Shown here one piece after another: positions 59,973-64,000 of a stretch of DNA of 64,000 nucleotides. The notes under the pieces were generated by a model that saw only the letters and a program-made list of their open reading frames with translations, did no database searches and was not told the origin of the DNA. Within the stretch, counting starts at the first letter, position 1, and every line of letters begins with the position of its first letter. Source of the DNA: Diorhabda sublineata (Eukaryota > Arthropoda > Insecta > Coleoptera > Chrysomelidae); assembly GCF_026230105.1 (NCBI RefSeq), contig NC_079474.1, positions 26,182,794-26,246,793 on the forward strand. Reading direction: 5' to 3'. The position numbers were made by a program, and so were the translations under genes.

Positions 59973-62039
59973 GTAGAATTCCATCACTTTTCTACCCTGT
60001 TATTCTTCTACTAGACTTCAATAACTATCATTTGGAACTAAGCTATATGAGCATCGTGGGAGATATTAATTGTAGAAATAAATATAGTAAAGAAGACAGT
60101 ATCAACTGTCCAATGATGACATTCTCTCAATTAAGATATTAAGAATGTTGATAAATTTTCTGTATTCCTAGATTACCTATTTTCACGATTTTTGTATCTC
60201 AATTGCGTCTAAATTTCTTATACTGTTTCGTTAATTCTGTCTCTAAAATTGATTTGAAATTATTTCACTGTGATTTAGCGTAAACTTCTGAAAGTAAACA
60301 TGGTCAGCAATCAGGATCTGTACAGTTTCATTCTGTAGATAAACAATTGAGTTCGAATTAGTTAGTGACATATAATCTCCATCTTTGCGTAAAATCAGTT
60401 TATTTAATTTGTTATTTGCAGTCACTAAACGAACGTATCAAATTGTTTATTTTTAATATAAATTCCCATTGTCTCTAAGAGAGATAAGACTTTGAAAAAA
60501 ATTACAAGATTCATAGTTAGAAGCAAAAAACATTTGAATCGTATTCTTTAGATTTGACTAGATTTCCTTGTTAGTACCAGTTCGAGAGCATTTCAACGAG
60601 TTATTTGGAGGTATAGTTTCTTAAGTACCTAGTGAAAATTCTACATGGTTAACGGTTTATTTGTTATTTGTGTACGTTTGATGAACTCTTCAATAACTTA
60701 TGAATATCTTACAATCATTTTCAGCATCAATACATTCCTACACACCAAAATTCTTTATAAAATAAGAAAAAACTCCATTTTCTTGCTAATTTATTATAAT
60801 ATTTGATAATTGTTTGAAAAGTTTTCGACCTAACGAAGGAACAATACATAATAATTTTTATGTTTGAACATAGTCGCATTTTAGATTCTATACACTTTTT
60901 TCGGCCAACCTTTGCAGCATTTACAAATAATAATTGCCGTTTTTCTCCTCAATGTGCCTTTTACGTATGCCATAAAAGCATAAAGTAAGCAATGACGGCC
61001 CCCAGAGCGCAGATAGCTTACACATGCATAATGCGTTATTTGGCTATGCCGATATCCTTTTCTATTTCTTTAAACTAAATCCAATGGTTATACATTACCA
61101 ATTAGTGAACTTTTTGATTATACTGCTGGTTTTCAGTTTCAGAAAAAATTTCCCAACTCACTTATATGATTGTTAAACAGAACCTAAAAGGCAAACAGCT
61201 CAAATTCGAATAAGAATCCCAACTTATATTGAAAACTGCTGACATCTTGGAGGTTGAGGTCAATAATATGACTATTGAAATGTATTGATAATAATATTAC
61301 AAATTAACTATTTTTTTGTTCCAGGTGAGTTGTTGCTCCACAATTTTGATATTGACAAGTAGTAAGTTTATTTTAGTTTATTGTGCTTCCAATATTGGAG
61401 TTAATTGTGACTCAGAATGTATTGTAACGTTTTTCGTATTTATCTACATTCTTGCTATTCGTGCGGTGAATTAATAAAAACTGTTTCTTACGTTCTTAAT
61501 TCATTTACACACTATACATTACACTTAACCCATAATAATTTATGTATAAATAACAACTTGAATAATTTCTGTGATTCCTTTCCCTAATTCACTCTATTCA
61601 CGACGATTATTGATTTAAAACTGAACTAAACTGCGCTACATAAACTTATTTATATATCGCAAATATAATTCTACAATGTTCTAGAATAAGAAGGAACAAA
61701 TAAATAAATAGACTTTCCTAGAAATGTTTTAAAAGAAATAATGTAAATAAACCGCCCACTATAATAAAAAGTTCTAAACGAAAACGAAAAAGGCGCTTCC
61801 GCGATTTATAAGAAACGTGAAAAATGCCGCACGAATTCCCTGAATTTTTAAAATTCCATAGTAGCTGGACAAGTCCGGCCTAAGGAACCATTTTGCGAAC
61901 TAGTTCGTAACAGTATTTTGTAGATTAAACAAAATTTCAAAATTAATAAATCACTTGAAATTGGAAAGATAACATGTGGTGAGGTACTATTGATATCTAC
62001 TCCTCAACGTAGAAAATGTTCTAATAAAAAAATTAATTT
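59973..62039. other. non-coding; G+C-richer patch near 60960-61050
   Basis: A+T-rich with no coding motif. A short patch at about 60960-61050 (including GACGGCCCCCAGAGCGCAG) is G+C-richer and unique, which might be a conserved element. 61780-61920 is also less A+T-rich. Confidence 0.4.
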
Positions 62040-62880
62040 TTCCTTAATTTGAATTGGTCTTTTTTATCATCTATAGTTTTTCGTTTTTATGAATGTGAAC
62101 CATTTCTAAAAATTCTTTTTTTCGTGTATTAGATTCCGTTTCAAGAATTTTTGAATCTTTATAATTGAATCTTTTTTTTTTGATATTTCATGGTTCGCTA
62201 ACGCAGTTTTATTTTTTATCTTAGTCTATTTTCTAAATATTGAGAGGTCTTCCCTATGTAGACAGCGTCACATTTGTACAAGGTACTTGATATGTAATAT
62301 TACTTCTTTTGTTTTTCTGGCGTTTTAGATTTCAATTTATTGAAATGTTTGGATAACGTATTTTGTCCTTTAAGACTCATACTATTATCAAATTTATTAA
62401 AATTATTTTATAGTTGCTGGGAAAGTCCATGTACATATGGTAAAGAAATATGTTTTGATGTTTCTGTTCTGGTTTTTAATTGATTATAGTGTCTGTTTAT
62501 CCTTTTCTTGAATATGTTGTCTATCATTTTTCCGGATAATTATTTTCTTTCAATGCAGTTTCTGTTGTTTGAATAGCTAAGCATCTAAATTCAGGATCTG
62601 ATGCTGGATAGATCTACGAGTATAAGTCAAACATATTATCACTGATCTTTTTTGAAAGACAATAATTCAATTTATTAAGTTCCTCTACATATTTGAGATG
62701 TGAGGACTAAGGAAAAATTAATTTTTCTTATAAGAACATTTTCTATTTTGATTTTATTCTTATTTTGATGTTCATGATGTAGGTGATCTATTGATTAATA
62801 TAAATATGTAATTTGTCATCTTTCTTCCAAAAATTATTGAAAAAACTAATAGTTTTCAAAAGGAAATATTGGAAGTTATG
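62040..62880 (-). pseudogene. Penelope-like element fragment with GIY-YIG endonuclease
   Basis: On the minus strand near 62560-62440, ETALKENNYPEK leads to FKKRINRHYNQ and ISLPYVHGLSQQL. These match the region after the Penelope RT (xNxYPxxFIxKxIxxRxxxx... followed by LPYIxxLSxxL). SSTLYKCDAVYIGKTSQYLE, NRLR (about 62290-62220) matches the GIY-YIG core CxxCDAVYIGKTSxxLxxRL, with YIG and the R of the active site. SKILETESNTRKKEFLEMVH, IHKNEKL (62150-62080) matches the C-terminal VKILDTExNxxKRxFLEMxHI segment, with the catalytic glutamate. Stops and frameshifts are present. The RT core is not recognisable upstream. Confidence 0.8.
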
Positions 62881-64000
62881 TAATAGAAAATAAAAATTGT
62901 GAAAACACTCGCCACGATGACACAGAATAGTTAAGCTATTCAGCAATACGTTTTTTGAAATTAATATAATTGTATCAATGATAGTTTTGATATGAGTGAT
63001 GTATAAATGAAATTAGGTAAGGAGCGAAATTTATTTTTTATTCAAAACAACTATGAACAAGTGCTAGCAATGTAGAAATTCATGTAGCTGCGGACGTTTC
63101 GCTGAACTAAGAGAACGTTGGGGAATATTCGATGTCAAGCTAGGAGTGTAAGGACTATAGGGACTATGGGAGGAGAGAAACTCTCCTTGTTAGGAATTTA
63201 ATTAGTACGAATAGGGCACGGGATTACTGATCTCTGTTCAACGTCGAAAAGGATACGCGAACATTTAATATTTCTTCTCTCTATCTTTACTATTCCTATT
63301 TCGGAGTATGTCAGTGAAATGAAAAGGGATTTCACGCTCCACGGGCTTCTGTGTTTTCACTTTAAAGTTTTCATCGAGTTAAAAATTGTTATTTTTCATA
63401 GGTCTTTGTGAGAGTATATTAGTCTGCAGCATTGTGAATATGTTTTTGTCAGAATGTGTATTCGTGTAAATGGAATTCACTAACTAAAGGTGGATTTTGT
63501 GCTGTCCAGTAAACTGTGAGAGTGGTCTTTCAATTATCAGTTCATCTAACCAGGGAATATCTCTATATCTAACTGAGGTGAAACACTAATAAAAGTGGAG
63601 TAATGACATAAAAACAAAAATAATCCATTAACACTGCTCGTTTGAAAAAGGCGAACCATTGACAGCATTATCATTTTAATTTCATTCTTTAGAACAATAA
63701 CAGAAAGGTCGATTTCTTTCCGCCCACATACTATATAGATTTAACACACATAAATGAAAAAGTGCGAAAAAGTTATGAATCTGCAAAAAGTAGTTTCCAA
63801 AAGAAAATGGCAAGTAGTTTGCGTATACATTCTACAAGGCTTATTTTAGTTTCATATCGAACTATGAGTGTACATTATGTGGGGCAACATTAGAGTCTTT
63901 TGATTATTGACCGTATTCAATATAAAGTCTTAAGAATTTGTATGGGGTTATTGATGCCATATCTTCACCAAGTAGTTTTCACAGAATTTCAAAAACCTTT
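62881..64000. other. non-coding; G+C-richer patch 63090-63350
   Basis: A+T-rich apart from 63090-63350, which has closer to 40-45% G+C by eye and no recognised motif. A minus-strand frame near 63590-63430 could be an upstream part of the Penelope-like element, but the match was too weak to call. The window ends in unremarkable sequence. Confidence 0.4.

Noticed and set aside
61320..61500. LTR-like stretch with AATAAAA and a TGTT-type context
   Set aside because: No second LTR, primer-binding site or polypurine tract was found within the window.
1..64000. CRISPR arrays, bacterial operons, tRNA and rRNA genes
   Set aside because: Nothing consistent with any of these. Base composition and element content are those of an animal nuclear genome.

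Overview
This 64-kb window looks like non-coding nuclear DNA from an insect or other arthropod. The evidence is very high A+T throughout, no bacterial-style gene packing, short degenerate AACCT/TTAGG-type arrays, and many decayed copies of element families typical of insect genomes: Tc1/mariner, piggyBac, non-LTR retrotransposons and Penelope. I could not recognise a single intact host gene, tRNA or rRNA. The window is best read as a long intron or intergenic stretch that has accumulated transposon debris. I cannot fix species or order from the sequence. All family calls come from reading translated frames by eye and matching them to remembered family motifs; no database was searched.

Layout. 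0-5.2 kb is mostly featureless, with one unrecognised short minus-strand frame at 4.2-4.4 kb. At 5.3-6.1 kb a plus-strand mariner fragment meets a minus-strand LINE reverse-transcriptase fragment. At 7.3-9.1 kb there is a large foldback element with arms of about 400 bp. At 11.5-12.1 kb lies an internally deleted mariner-superfamily element. At 15.2-15.85 kb there is a second, smaller inverted-repeat element with an internal three-copy motif. At 17.0-18.5 kb mariner ends flank a LINE ORF1-like fragment and a CCTAA-like array. At 21.6-24.3 kb a piggyBac transposase relic of PGBD3 type is followed by a LINE relic with a (GAA)n tail.

At 27.2-27.7 kb there is another Tc1/mariner-superfamily relic, and at 29.75-29.98 kb a possible Crypton/DUF3504-like fragment. 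At 33.9-35.1 kb a second piggyBac type is present. At 38.9-39.4 kb there is a fragment of an unnamed multi-copy insect ORF family, then a tandem repeat and an inverted repeat to 40.05 kb. At 40.7-41.6 kb is a mariner of the same subfamily as the 17.0-18.5 kb copy. At 42.65-44.1 kb are LINE pieces in opposite orientations around a (TA)n tract. At 46.65-46.9 kb is a fragment of a second unnamed repeated ORF family.

At 48.2-53.1 kb there is a mariner-rich block with three or four different families, including one nearly full-length element whose long terminal inverted repeats are both visible. At 54.3-55.2 kb are a LINE RT fragment and a third piggyBac relic. At 57.7-58.1 kb is a MITE-like derivative of the 50.8-52.65 kb element. 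At 59.85-59.97 kb is a possible LINE endonuclease scrap. At 62.0-62.9 kb is a Penelope-like element fragment with its GIY-YIG endonuclease.

How the parts relate. None of the transposases appears able to make a full protein: every one has stops, frameshifts or deletions. The main biology is a fossil record of cut-and-paste and retrotransposition, including nested and abutting insertions and small non-autonomous derivatives of one identifiable parent element. I found no evidence for a novel functional system. The most distinctive observations are the foldback element with a duplicated arm unit, the one-parent/two-derivative family, and the two unnamed repeated ORF families.
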